A DNA stretch of 64,000 bases from Streptomyces sp. SS1-1 (lineage in GTDB: Bacteria; Actinomycetota; Actinomycetes; Streptomycetales; Streptomycetaceae): the NCBI RefSeq assembly GCF_008973465.1, contig NZ_WBXN01000004.1, positions 4,690,501 to 4,754,500 on the forward strand, in the 5' to 3' direction. The translations under genes and the position numbers were made by a program. Shown one piece after another: positions 33,354-42,511 of this stretch (positions within the stretch are counted from its first letter, which is position 1; each line of letters starts with the position of its first letter). The notes under the pieces are model-generated. The model did no database searches. It saw only the letters and a program-made list of their open reading frames with translations, and was not told where the DNA came from.

Positions 33354-33395
33354 GGAAGTCCACGGCTCTGAACCACTCAGATGCCGTGGGCTTCC
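33354..33395. terminator. Terminator of moeZ
   Basis: GGAAGTCCACGGC pairs with GCCGTGGGCTTCC (one G-U wobble) 30 nt after the moeZ stop. Confidence 0.75.
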
Positions 33396-33482
33396 GCCGT
33401 TGTCGGGGTCGACGCCGCTCCCGTTGTCAGTGCGTGCGGCTACGGTGCGCTGGCTGGTGAAGGCAACGTGCGGGGAGGGGTT

Positions 33483-34271
33483 TTGGGAGCCAAGACGGGA
33501 CTGCTGGTGTACGCCGACGCCGAGGTGCCGGGGCTGTTGCGGCAGGTGGGCACGGCGGACCTCGACCGGACGACCGCCCTGATGCGGCGGCTCTACCCCG
33601 GCTGGCAGATCGAGGAGTGCGAGGGCTCGAACCTCTGGGATGGCGTCTACCCCCCGAAGGGAACGGCGTACGCGGCCAGTTGGCCGGGCGTGGACGTGAT
33701 CGGCGATCAGAGGGTGATGATCGACGCCCCCTCCCAGCTCCCGGAACACCTCGTGGCGGCAAGCGCCGGCCGACGACTCGTCCTGCACGCGATGCACAGC
33801 GTCGTCGACTGGCTGGCGTTCGCCGTGTGGGAGGACGGGCGCCTCGTCCGCTCCCTGAGCCTGTCCCCGGACAGCGGCATCATCGAGAACATCGGCGAAC
33901 CACTCCCCTTCGAGCTGCCCTACTGGGCCGGCGACCGCCCGGCCGACATCGTCCCCTGGCCCGGCGAGGAGGAAGAGCCCTACGCCCTGCCTTTCCATCC
34001 CTTGGAAATGGGAGAAGACGCGCTGCGTGCGCTCTGCGGCTTCATCCAGGAAGGCCGTCCGCACCCTGATGACGTCGACGCGGAGGCCGTCCAGCTGTAC
34101 GGATTCCACGTGCGAGACCCCGATGGGCCCGACCCCGCTGAGCAGGAAGCGGCGCTACGAAAGGCGGTCGAAGCCATGCCGCCGCCGCGCGTCTACACGC
34201 TGCAGTCTGATGGCTCACTGCTCGAGCGCGAGCGTCGCCCGGCGTCGCAGCCGCCCCCTCACGCTCGCTGA
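33483..34271 (+). CDS. DUF6928-type conserved protein
   Basis: The 262-residue soluble protein begins LGAKTGLLVYADAEVPGLL. It contains segments typical of an actinomycete family of unknown role (YPPKGTAYAASWPGVDVIG; VLHAMHSVVDWLAFAVWEDG; SLSPDSGIIENIGEPLPFE). The TTG at 33483 has GGAGG 4 nt upstream and fits the conserved N-terminus MGAKTGLLVYAD; a longer frame does not. The C-terminus is Arg/Pro-rich. DUF6928 is from memory. Confidence 0.75.
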   Translation: MGAKTGLLVYADAEVPGLLRQVGTADLDRTTALMRRLYPGWQIEECEGSNLWDGVYPPKGTAYAASWPGVDVIGDQRVMIDAPSQLPEHLVAASAGRRLVLHAMHSVVDWLAFAVWEDGRLVRSLSLSPDSGIIENIGEPLPFELPYWAGDRPADIVPWPGEEEEPYALPFHPLEMGEDALRALCGFIQEGRPHPDDVDAEAVQLYGFHVRDPDGPDPAEQEAALRKAVEAMPPPRVYTLQSDGSLLERERRPASQPPPHAR

Positions 34272-34283
34272 CACGATGGGCGG

Positions 34284-34598
34284 GTGGTTGACCTGGAGCG
34301 CATCAGAAATGAGGCCGTGGCGTACTTCAAAGCACTCGATGAGAGCGCCACCCTGCGGCACCACTTCCGTCACACCGACGAGGAGGGCGGCCTGTGGTAC
34401 ATCGAGGCCGTACGCGACGGTGACGAGCTGATCGTCGTCAAGCAAGCCGAGCTGACCTCGGCCGGCCGGCTCCACCGGTACAAATGGGAACACCTGGAGG
34501 ACGAGGACGGCTGCCTGACCGACCAAGCGATCGACCGTGAAGAGGAGCTGCTGGAGGCCATCCCGGCCGAGGAGTTTCAGCAGGTGTGGACGCGGTGA
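34284..34598 (+). CDS. Hypothetical protein, 104 residues
   Basis: The small acidic soluble protein (VVDLERIRNEAVAYFKALDE; HRYKWEHLEDEDGCLTDQAI) has no recognised domain. The GTG start has CACGAT 6 nt upstream and no Shine-Dalgarno, consistent with a leaderless mRNA. It follows the DUF6928-type gene by 12 nt and is closed by a perfect hairpin. Confidence 0.68.
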   Translation: MVDLERIRNEAVAYFKALDESATLRHHFRHTDEEGGLWYIEAVRDGDELIVVKQAELTSAGRLHRYKWEHLEDEDGCLTDQAIDREEELLEAIPAEEFQQVWTR

Positions 34599-34653
34599 TC
34601 CCGCCGGACAACCACTACAGGGGCGGGCTGGCGAGTGCAGCCTGCCCTGAACG

Positions 34654-34679
34654 GCCCGCGGCCACGCATGGCCGCGGGC
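34654..34679. terminator. Bidirectional terminator
   Basis: GCCCGCGGCCA and TGGCCGCGGGC pair perfectly around CGCA, between two convergent genes. Confidence 0.8.
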
Positions 34680-34685
34680 GGAGGA

Positions 34686-35127
34686 TCACTGGGTGTCTTC
34701 GATCATGTAGTCCGAGCAGGTCTCGAACATGATGGACGGTTTGTTGCCGCCGTTGTACTCGCCCAGGCAGACCTCGTACTGGATCCACGCGTTGGGCCAC
34801 TTGCCCTCCGGGAGGTTCATGTTGACGTCCAGCCTCTTCCCGGCCCCGTAGTGGTGCCAGGCGTCGTATCTCTTGCCGTCGTCGGACCGTATGTATCTGA
34901 CCACCACCGAGTGGCCGTCGCTGTTGTTGTCCCAGACCAGCAGGTGGTCGCCGTCCTTGATGAACGACGCGGACCCGTGGCAGTAGTAGGGATTCACCGT
35001 GCACACGTCGCCGGCGTGGGCGGCGGAGGTCGTGACGGTGTAGGTGACCGCGGAGGCGGGGGTGTCCACCGCGAGCCAGCAAGGCCGCGGCAGCGGCACC
35101 GAAAGCCTTGGAACGCTTCTTCGTCAT
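34686..35127 (-). pseudogene. Frameshifted gene for a secreted protein
   Basis: An ATG at 35127 with AAGGA 5 nt upstream starts a signal peptide (MTKKRSKAFGAAAAALLA). That frame then runs into unrelated residues. The mature sequence continues in another frame (AVDTPASAVTYTVTTSAAHAG to CSDYMIEDTQ). Removing one G near 35073-35080 would join them as a normal signal peptide with a signal peptidase site after ASA. The mature part has paired Cys and conserved-looking WDNNSDGHSVVVRY. Either the gene is inactive or there is a base error. Confidence 0.65.
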
Positions 35128-35830
35128 GGAGATCCTTGTCCGGCTCGATGTCCAGCGGTGACCGATGGGCCCAACTGTGTTATCAACTTGGTGAGTTGGG
35201 CTGCGATGGGATACTAGGGTGAGAAGTTGATCTCGACCAGTAGTTCGGGACGGCTCCCTCACATAAGTCGGCGCTGTCGCGACGGCGTTGCCCGCTTCGG
35301 CGGCGGCGGTCGGTTTCGGTATCGAGGGCGGTCTGCCGTGGTGGGTGGTGATGTGGCCGGCGCCTGGCGGCGGCCGGATGTGGCGGCTGGGCCGGGGCGC
35401 AGATCGGTCGCCAACGCGGGATCCGAAACGAAGTCCTGGAGCCGGGGGAGACGGTGCTCGGCACGTACACCGTCCAGCCTCCGTACACCCGGCACACCCC
35501 GCCGTCGGCCCATGATTGCCCGCAGTACGAACTCCGCTGACCACCCGTCACCTGGAGATGTGGGAGCGCGCCGTCCTGCTGTGGCGGCACCCGCTTCCGG
35601 AACTGCGTCTGCTCACCGAGGGCCGCGCCTGCGCATCCACCCATGACGGACGCGAGGCCGGGACCATGCTGTTGGAGCAGCCGAACGCCGCACGGGAGAT
35701 CTGCGGCGCCGCCAGGCGGCACGGGGCCACCTGATGGACCCCTGCGATTCCTGCGGTTCAGCTGGGCGAGCGGCCGCTGTACCGCAGGTCAGGAGCCGAC
35801 GATGCGTACGGTTGGCGGCTCCTCGGAGGT
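35128..35830. other. 703 nt region without a confident gene
   Basis: The first part holds the promoter side of the frameshifted gene, with TAGTAT on the minus strand at 35210-35215 and the inverted repeat CCCAACT/AGTTGGG (35170-35200). Plus-strand frames near 35405-35540 and 35516-35734 have locally protein-like composition (LEPGETVLGTYTVQPPYTR; TRHLEMWERAVLLWRH). They have no start or family support and may be decayed remnants. Confidence 0.5.
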
Positions 35831-36016
35831 CTAGCCGAGGCGCCCCTGCCGTACATACCGGCGGACCGCCACCGTGATCGCCGCCAGCAAGGCCACCGCC
35901 CAGATGCCGGTCTCCACGCCTCCCATGCTGCCGCCGAGTGCCAGCAGCACCAGTGCGAACACCACGGTGACCAGCACCAGGCTCACGACCAGGTTGCGCA
36001 ACGTCCTACCCCCCAC
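35831..36016 (-). CDS. Small two-helix membrane protein
   Basis: The 61-residue protein has helices LVVSLVLVTVVFALVLLALGG and GIWAVALLAAITVAV and a basic C-terminus. The GTG start lacks a clear Shine-Dalgarno. No function is apparent. Confidence 0.55.
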   Translation of the reverse strand: MGGRTLRNLVVSLVLVTVVFALVLLALGGSMGGVETGIWAVALLAAITVAVRRYVRQGRLG

Positions 36017-36090
36017 CCACGCATGCGGGCTTCTGCCCGGCGTTCATGATCGCAGCGGCCGGCCGTCGCGTACAGATTCTGGGCGAGCTG

Positions 36091-37635
36091 TCAGGAGCAG
36101 ACCTTTCCGTCCTTCGGGACGGTGCCCTTGAGCAGGTACGCGTTGACCGTGGAGTCCACGCAGGAACTGCCCTTGCCGTAGGCGGAGTGGCCCTCGCCCT
36201 TCCAGGTGATCATCACTCCGACACCCTTGCCGAGTTCGTCGGCCATCCGGCGCGTGCCCTCGTAGGGGGTCGCCGGGTCACCCGTGTTGCCGACGAGCAG
36301 GATCGGGGCGGAGCCCGGCGCGCTCACCTCCGGGGTGTCGTACTGACCGGAGACGGGCCAGTCATGGCACCAGCCGGCAGTGTCCCAGCCCAGCATCGGG
36401 CCGAACACAGGCGAGACCTTTTCGAAGCGCGGCAGCAGCCTCTTCGCGTCCTCGGCCGTCGGGCGCTGCTTGTCGTCCAGGCACGATATGACCCGCTGCG
36501 AGTGGCTGCCCGTGCCGTACTTCCCCGACGCCTCACGGTCGTTGTACTCGTCGGCGAGGGCCAGGAGCTCGGTGCCGTCTCCCTGCTGGGCCGCCTGGAG
36601 CGCACTGGTCAGGGTCGGCCAACTGGCCTTGCTGTACAGCGGCCTGATGATGCCGGTGAGCGCGAGCGACTCGGTGAGCCTGCGGCTCGACGACGTCGGC
36701 AGCGGGTTCGCGTCTATCTCCTTCAGCAGGTCGACCACCTCACGGGTGCCCGCCTCCGCGCTCTTGCCCGTGGACTTCAGGTAGTTGTCGAGCGCGCGCT
36801 GGAAGCCCAGCGCCTGGTTCTCGGCGTGGCCCGTCGCGTCGGCGGTCGGGTCGACCACCGCGTCCAGGACGATCCGGCCGACGTTCTTCGGGAACAGGTG
36901 GGCGTAGACGCCGCCCAGTTCGGTGCCGTAGGAGATGCCGAAGTAGTGGGTCTTCCGGTCGCCGAGCACGTGGCGCATCAGGTCCATGTCGCGGGCGGTG
37001 TCGGTGGTCGACACGTGCGCTATCAGGGAGCCTCCGGCCTTCTGGCAGCCCTTCCCGAAGTTCGCGGCGTCACGGAAGTACGCCGTCTCCTCCGCCGGGG
37101 TGTCCGGCGTCAGGTCGACGGCCTCGGACGCCTGGATCTCCTGGTCGCGACGGCAGCGCACACCCTCGCTGGCGCCCACTCCACGCGGGTCCCAGCTCAC
37201 CAGGTCGTAGCGCTCGCGCAGCGCGGACGCGCTCGCCGAGTACCAGGGCAGGGTGGCCAGGCCCGAGCCGCCGGGGCCGCCGAAGTTGAACAGCAGGGAG
37301 CCGATGCGGTCGTCCCCGGTGGCCTTGGCGCGGATCAGCGCGAGGTCGATCGTCCTGCCCTCGGGCTTCTTCCAGTCCAGCGGCGCCTTGAGCGTCGCGC
37401 ACCGCCACTCGCCGCCCGGCGCCGGCGAGCCGCCGGTGGCCTTGCAGCGGCCCCAGTCCAGTTTCTGCGAGGTCAGAGAGGAGGGCAGTGCGGTCCCGGA
37501 ACTCGCGGCCGGCGCCGAGGCGCTGCTGCCCGTGTCCCCGTCGGACTTCGGGTCGTCCGACGAGTCCCCGCTGCACCCGGTCGCGAGCAGCGCGGCGGCA
37601 GCCGTCAGAGCCGTCCACCGTACGAACCGTGCCAT
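36091..37635 (-). CDS. Secreted tripeptidyl-aminopeptidase-type lipoprotein (S33)
   Basis: The 514-residue precursor has a lipobox (ALLATGC, Cys near 21) and a Ser/Asp-rich linker. An alpha/beta-hydrolase domain follows with FNFGGPGGSGL, the nucleophile elbow GISYG and a late EGHSAYG His. A C-terminal disulfide-type region ends GKVCS. This is the SlpD/SlpE/Tap class of mycelium-associated proteinases that remove tripeptides from peptide N-termini. A paralogue lies directly upstream on the same strand, which suggests tandem duplication. The ATG at 37635 has AGGGGGG upstream. Confidence 0.88.
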   Translation of the reverse strand: MARFVRWTALTAAAALLATGCSGDSSDDPKSDGDTGSSASAPAASSGTALPSSLTSQKLDWGRCKATGGSPAPGGEWRCATLKAPLDWKKPEGRTIDLALIRAKATGDDRIGSLLFNFGGPGGSGLATLPWYSASASALRERYDLVSWDPRGVGASEGVRCRRDQEIQASEAVDLTPDTPAEETAYFRDAANFGKGCQKAGGSLIAHVSTTDTARDMDLMRHVLGDRKTHYFGISYGTELGGVYAHLFPKNVGRIVLDAVVDPTADATGHAENQALGFQRALDNYLKSTGKSAEAGTREVVDLLKEIDANPLPTSSSRRLTESLALTGIIRPLYSKASWPTLTSALQAAQQGDGTELLALADEYNDREASGKYGTGSHSQRVISCLDDKQRPTAEDAKRLLPRFEKVSPVFGPMLGWDTAGWCHDWPVSGQYDTPEVSAPGSAPILLVGNTGDPATPYEGTRRMADELGKGVGVMITWKGEGHSAYGKGSSCVDSTVNAYLLKGTVPKDGKVCS

Positions 37636-37769
37636 GCCGTGTCCCCCCTCGCGGGCCCTCCGCACCGTGCAGCGGAGGGCGGTCCGGCCATACTAGGCGG
37701 ATCACGGAAAGCCCGTCGGACCCTGTGGATAACTCTCTGACCTGCGAATATGTAAGGGGTGGGCGAGTT

Positions 37770-39317
37770 TCAGCCGCAGACCGTCCCGGCCGGGGGCACC
37801 TTCCCGTCGAGCAGATAGCCGTTCACCGCGTCCCGTACACACTTGTTGTCGCTCTCGTACGCCCCGTGCCCCTGCCCCTTGTAGGTCATCTCGACGCCCA
37901 CCCCGTCGCCCAGCGCTCGTGCCATCTTCCGGGCCCCTTCGTAGGGGGTGGCCGGATCGCCGGTGTTGCCCACGACGAGGATCGGTGCCGAGCCGGGCGC
38001 GCTGACGTCGGGATGGTCGGCGGCGCCGGGCACGGACCAGTCGGTGCAGCCGAGGATCGACCAGGCGAGGGCGTCGCCGAAGAGGTTCGAGGCCTTCTGG
38101 AACTCGGGCAGCCGGTCCTCCACGAACTCCGGGGTGTAGCGGGGCTTCTCGTCGGCGCAGTTGACGGAGACGTTGGCGGCCGAGCTGTTGTTGTACTCGC
38201 CGTTCTCGCTGCGTCCGTTCAGCGAGTCGGAGAGGAGCATGAGGGTGCTGCCGTCCCCGTCGTACGCCTGCTCAAGGCCCTCGGTGAGGTACGGCCAGAA
38301 GTCCTTCGAATACAGGGCCTGCAGGATGCCGTTGGTGGCGGCGCTCTGGGTGAGCTCGCGCGGGAAGATTCCCTTGATCGGCTTGCTGTCGAGGTCCTTC
38401 AGCAGCGTGGCGATGCGGTTCTCGACGTCCTCCGGGGTGTCGCCGATCGGGCAGTCCTCGGCCTGGGAGGTGCAGTCCTCGGCGAAGTTGCCGAGGGCCA
38501 GCTGGAAGCCCCTGGCCTGGGCGAGGGACTCCTGCTCGGGGGTCTGGGTCGGATCGACCACCGCGTCGAACACCGCCCGGCCGACCTTCTTCGGGAACAG
38601 GTGGGCGTAGACGCCACCCAGTTCCGTGCCGTACGAGATGCCGAAGTAGTGGAGCTTGTCGTCGCCCAGGACCTGACGCATCAGGTCCATGTCGCGGGCC
38701 GCCTCGGTGGTGCCTACGTGCGGGAGCATCTCGCCGGAGTTCTTCTCGCACGCCTTGTTGAAGTCCCTGGTGCTGTCGACGAGCTCCTTGCGCTCGGCGG
38801 CGTCGTCCGGGGTCGCGTCCTGCTGGAAGTAGGCGTCGAGTTGCTGGTCGTCCTCGCACCACACGGGAGCGCTGCGGCCGACCCCGCGCGGGTCGAAGCT
38901 CACCAGGTCGTAGCGGGTGCGCAGGGACTCGTACGACTCGCCGAAGGCCGGCAGGGTGGTGACTCCCGAGCCGCCCGGCCCGCCGAAGTTGAAGATCAGG
39001 GAGCCGAGGCGCCGGTTCTCGGGAGCGGTGGTCCTCACCCGGATCAGCTCGATCTCGATGGTGTCGCCCTTGGGGTCGTCCCAGTCGCGCGGCGCCTTCA
39101 TCCTGGCGCACTGCCAGGTGCCGTCGTCCGGGAGCGGCGAGGGGCTGCCCCCGCCCCCCTGCGCCTGCGACGGCGCGGGGCAGTCACGCCACGTCAGCTT
39201 CTGTGCCGTCAGATCACGGTCCCCGGAGTTGTCGTCCCCGCAGGCCGCCAGCGCGGAGGCCAGCAGCAGGGCGGCGGCGGGCAGGGCGGCGGCGCGCAGC
39301 CGGAGCGGGTTCGGCAT
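37770..39317 (-). CDS. Secreted tripeptidyl-aminopeptidase-type lipoprotein (S33), paralogue
   Basis: The 515-residue precursor has a lipobox (LLASALAAC) and the same layout as its neighbour: FNFGGPGGSGV, VSFDPRGVGRS, the nucleophile motif GISYG and the His motif GQGHGAYESDNKC. Extra Cys residues (EDCTSQAEDCPIGD) may form a disulfide. The two genes are separated by 134 nt, so each may have its own promoter. I chose the ATG at 39317; the long in-frame extension is encoded by the upstream repeat. Confidence 0.88.
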   Translation of the reverse strand: MPNPLRLRAAALPAAALLLASALAACGDDNSGDRDLTAQKLTWRDCPAPSQAQGGGGSPSPLPDDGTWQCARMKAPRDWDDPKGDTIEIELIRVRTTAPENRRLGSLIFNFGGPGGSGVTTLPAFGESYESLRTRYDLVSFDPRGVGRSAPVWCEDDQQLDAYFQQDATPDDAAERKELVDSTRDFNKACEKNSGEMLPHVGTTEAARDMDLMRQVLGDDKLHYFGISYGTELGGVYAHLFPKKVGRAVFDAVVDPTQTPEQESLAQARGFQLALGNFAEDCTSQAEDCPIGDTPEDVENRIATLLKDLDSKPIKGIFPRELTQSAATNGILQALYSKDFWPYLTEGLEQAYDGDGSTLMLLSDSLNGRSENGEYNNSSAANVSVNCADEKPRYTPEFVEDRLPEFQKASNLFGDALAWSILGCTDWSVPGAADHPDVSAPGSAPILVVGNTGDPATPYEGARKMARALGDGVGVEMTYKGQGHGAYESDNKCVRDAVNGYLLDGKVPPAGTVCG

Positions 39318-39428
39318 GATCCCATCCTGCGGTCGTGCGGGGCGCGGCGCCCGGGACACGGGCCGTACGAGGTACGGCGGCGCCACGCTCGTCCGGTGCC
39401 CCTCCACGGGTACGGCGCCCGGCGTGCC

Positions 39429-39529
39429 GGGCTTCGTCCCATCTTGCCGCGCTTCGCCCACCCTGCCGGGCCTCGCCCCACCCTGCCGGGCTTCGCCCAC
39501 CCTGCCGGGCCTCGCCCCACCCTGCCGGG
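39429..39529. repeat. Five-copy ~20 bp direct repeat
   Basis: Units such as GGGCTTCGCCCACCCTGCC and GGGCCTCGCCCCACCCTGCC alternate five times between the peptidase start and the end of the large membrane-protein gene. This is a minisatellite-like array with 19-20 nt units. Confidence 0.85.
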
Positions 39530-39538
39530 AAGGGCGTC

Positions 39539-42325
39539 CTAGAGCGCGCCCTTGCGCGTCAGATGGTTGAAGGCGAGCCAGCCGGGCAGCACCGGCAGCC
39601 ACAGGGTCAGCAGCCGGAACAGCAGCACCGCGGGCGCGGCGACCTCGCTGGGCAGGCCGACGGCGATCAGACCGACGGTCAGCGTGGCCTCCACGGCGCC
39701 CACACCGCCCGGCGTCGGGGCTGCGGAGCCGAGCGCGTTGCCCGCGAGGAAGACGACGGCCACGCTGGCGATGCTCAGCGAGGTGCCCTCACTGCCGAAG
39801 GCCCTGATCGAGGCGTCCAGGCACATCACGAAGCACGCGGTCAGCAGCAGCATGCCGCCGATGCCGGTGACCAGCTTCTGCGGCCGCTGGAGCACGTCCA
39901 GCATGCGGGGCACGACGCCCGCGAACAGCGACCTCACGCGCGTGACGACGAACTTCCGCAGGAACGGCACCGACGTCACGACCAGCACCAGCACCGCCAC
40001 CGTCAGCAGACCCGCGATGACCGTGCGGGACGGCGACAGGGACGGCGTCTTCTCGGTGCCGGTGAGATAGCCGAAGGACAGCAGCATCAGGATGTGGCAG
40101 CCGAGCCCGAACAGCTGGGACGCGCCGACGCTCGCCACCGCGAGCCCCGGCCGCACTCCCGCGCGCTGCAGGAAGCGGGTGTTCAGGGCGACGCCGCCGA
40201 CCGCGGCCGGCGCGACGATCTTCACGAAGGACCCGGCGACCTGCGCCGCCACCGTCCGCCGGAACGGCACCCGCTCGGGCACGAAACCGAGCAGGGCCAT
40301 CGCCGCCGCGAAGTAGCTGGCGGCGGAGAACAGCACGGCCGCGGCCACCCAGCCCCACTGGGCGTTCGCGACGAGCGGGCCGAACTCGATGTGCGTGAGC
40401 TGCGTGAGCAGGAAGTACGCGCCGATGGCGCCCGCGATGAAGCTGATCAGGGTGCGCGGGCGCACCCGTTCGAGGCGGGCCGGCTCGACCGGTGCCTGCG
40501 GCCTGATCCGCAGCACCTCGTGCCGGATCAGCGTGAGCAGGTCCTCCTCGCGCGCGTCGTCCAGCGCCTCGTCCAGCGCCCGCTTCTCGGCCCGCGCCTG
40601 CGCCCGCACGGTCTTCTTGTCCAGCTTCTCGGAGTCGGCGCCGGTGTCGGCCGCCGCCTCCTCGCTGCGGGCCTGCTTGGACAGCCGCGACGCCTCCAGC
40701 ACCGCGTCGCGCTCGCGCTGGGCGCGTTCCCGGGCGAGCCGGCGCAGCGTCGCGCGCGTGGAGCGGCTCAGCGCGATCGGCTGGAGCATCGGCAGACAGT
40801 CGGCCACGGCGTCCGGGCCGAGCACGCCGACCGCCGAGGCCACCGCGCGCTCGGCGCCGACGCGCAGCCCGAGGGTGACCAGCAGCTGGGAGATGTCCAT
40901 GCGCAGCAGCAGGCTGTTCGCCGCGATCTCGCCGATCCGCAGGTCGGTGATGATCACCTTGCCGGAACGATCCACCAGGATGGCGTCGCCGACCAGCCTG
41001 CGGTGCGCGATACGGCGGGACTGCAGCGCCTTGACCTGCAGCCAGGTGTCCCGCAGCAGGTCGTCGGTGATCTCGTCGTCCGCGAGCGAGTCCAGCGTGT
41101 GGCCGCCTGTGTGCTCGTAGACCAGCATCACGGCGTCCGGGCCGAGCTCGGAGGTCGCGATCAGCTTGGGCGCGTTGGCCCCGGCGGCGATGGCCGCGTA
41201 GGCGAGCAGGGCCTCCTGCTCCAGGGCCTGCCGCAGCGACTGGAGGCTGCTGCGGGTGGCGAAGCCGCGCAGCGTGAGGTTGCGCCACGCGCGGTAGAAG
41301 AAGCCCTGCGCCTGCTGCTCCCGGTCGACCACCGTGACGTCCAGCGGAGGGCCGTCCTCCAGGGTGACGAAGTAGCGCCGGCCCCGGTCGGTGGCGGTCT
41401 CCTGGGTGTCAGCGACCTCCTCGCGGGCCGCGCTCACGGGGCGGAACCCGACGTGCCGCAGGCCCGCCATCAGCGTCCGTCCCGTCGGGCGGACGTTGGG
41501 CGAGCCGACCGCGTAGAGCGTGCCGTAGGCGACGGCCCAGCCGATCAGCAGCGTCAGCAGGATCGAGAACGGCGTGGTGTAGCCGGTGACCAGCATCGAG
41601 AAGGCGTACAGGACCAGGACCGCCCACAGGACCGCGCGCCAGCGGGGTCTGCGCGACATGCCCACGGCCGTCATGTACGCGATGACCGGCGCGAGGTAGC
41701 CGTGCACCGGGTCGGTGAGCGAGCCGACGTCACCGGGGGCGGGCTGGGTGAGCGCGTCCCGGATGGACTCCGGAGCCGCCCGCGCGACCCACAGGTCTGT
41801 GGCGAGTGTCACCCCGTGCGCGAGGACGGCCGCCAGGACGCCGTCGGCGATGCGCAGCCCGTCCCGTTTGATCAGCCGTTCGATCGCGAAGGCCACCGGG
41901 ACCAGCAGGATGGCGATGCTGGAGACCAGGCCCGCGAGCTTGCTGAACAGGTCGGGCGCCTGCCCGGTGCCCTTGTTGATGTCCTGTTCGAGGCCCGAGG
42001 TGGTGCCGTGCGCAAACGCCGCGATCGCGAGCAGCAGCACGATGCCCAGGACGCCGGCCAGTACCCGGACGAGGTCGGAGGGGCGGTGCACACGCGCGGG
42101 GAGCAGCGGTTCGTCGCCCTCCACCTCGTCGGCATGCGCCTCCTCGACGATCTTGGCCGTCGCCCCGCCGGTCGCACGGCCGGCCTCGGAGCCCCCGCTG
42201 ACCTGCTGTTCCTCGCCGGCGGCGGTCCCCTCGGGGGCCTTGTCGCCCGCGTGAGCGGTGTCAGGGCGCGACGAAGCGCCGGACGTGCTCTCCGCGTCCT
42301 CGGGGTGCACGCCCTGCTGCCTCAT
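39539..42325 (-). CDS. Kinase-like / LPG-synthase-type membrane fusion protein
   Basis: The 928-residue protein has an acidic, disordered N-terminus of about 75 residues and then N-terminal membrane helices (to about 300). A soluble kinase-like module follows (about 320-560: VMLVYEHTGGHTLDSL; GDAILVDRSGKVIITDLRIG, with D..D spacing of a RIO/APH-like catalytic loop). A charged helical linker leads to a C-terminal lysylphosphatidylglycerol-synthase-type membrane domain (about 620-928: GSAAPTPGGVGAVEATLTVGL). A role in lipid or polyprenyl-linked flipping is inferred for the family. I start at 42325; a GTG at 42349 is possible. Confidence 0.85.
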   Translation of the reverse strand: MRQQGVHPEDAESTSGASSRPDTAHAGDKAPEGTAAGEEQQVSGGSEAGRATGGATAKIVEEAHADEVEGDEPLLPARVHRPSDLVRVLAGVLGIVLLLAIAAFAHGTTSGLEQDINKGTGQAPDLFSKLAGLVSSIAILLVPVAFAIERLIKRDGLRIADGVLAAVLAHGVTLATDLWVARAAPESIRDALTQPAPGDVGSLTDPVHGYLAPVIAYMTAVGMSRRPRWRAVLWAVLVLYAFSMLVTGYTTPFSILLTLLIGWAVAYGTLYAVGSPNVRPTGRTLMAGLRHVGFRPVSAAREEVADTQETATDRGRRYFVTLEDGPPLDVTVVDREQQAQGFFYRAWRNLTLRGFATRSSLQSLRQALEQEALLAYAAIAAGANAPKLIATSELGPDAVMLVYEHTGGHTLDSLADDEITDDLLRDTWLQVKALQSRRIAHRRLVGDAILVDRSGKVIITDLRIGEIAANSLLLRMDISQLLVTLGLRVGAERAVASAVGVLGPDAVADCLPMLQPIALSRSTRATLRRLARERAQRERDAVLEASRLSKQARSEEAAADTGADSEKLDKKTVRAQARAEKRALDEALDDAREEDLLTLIRHEVLRIRPQAPVEPARLERVRPRTLISFIAGAIGAYFLLTQLTHIEFGPLVANAQWGWVAAAVLFSAASYFAAAMALLGFVPERVPFRRTVAAQVAGSFVKIVAPAAVGGVALNTRFLQRAGVRPGLAVASVGASQLFGLGCHILMLLSFGYLTGTEKTPSLSPSRTVIAGLLTVAVLVLVVTSVPFLRKFVVTRVRSLFAGVVPRMLDVLQRPQKLVTGIGGMLLLTACFVMCLDASIRAFGSEGTSLSIASVAVVFLAGNALGSAAPTPGGVGAVEATLTVGLIAVGLPSEVAAPAVLLFRLLTLWLPVLPGWLAFNHLTRKGAL

Positions 42326-42511
42326 CGTCTCTTCTTGATCTCGTATCACCAGTCACCGCCCGCACGATGGTGGCATGCCCCACCGACACACAGGGGCATC
42401 AGGGTGCAAACGCGGGGGCGCACAGTCTGCCCGAAGCGTGGCCCCGGGGCGAGGGCTACGCACGGTGGCGGGCGCGTCGCGTTGTCGGTGGCGTGGTGCA
42501 GGATGGGGCGG

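Noticed and set aside
35183..35722. Minus-strand frame of 179 residues
   Set aside because: It is low-complexity Arg/His/Pro sequence without start signals or domain. It is more likely a shadow in a decayed region.
39429..39529. Repeat array considered as CRISPR
   Set aside because: The ~20 bp units abut with no unique spacers, and no cas genes are present. It is a simple tandem repeat.
39335..42511. Thousand-residue in-frame extension of the alkyltransferase-like gene
   Set aside because: It is antisense to the large membrane-fusion gene. The ATL domain begins at the ATG at 42512 with a -10-like site 7 nt upstream.
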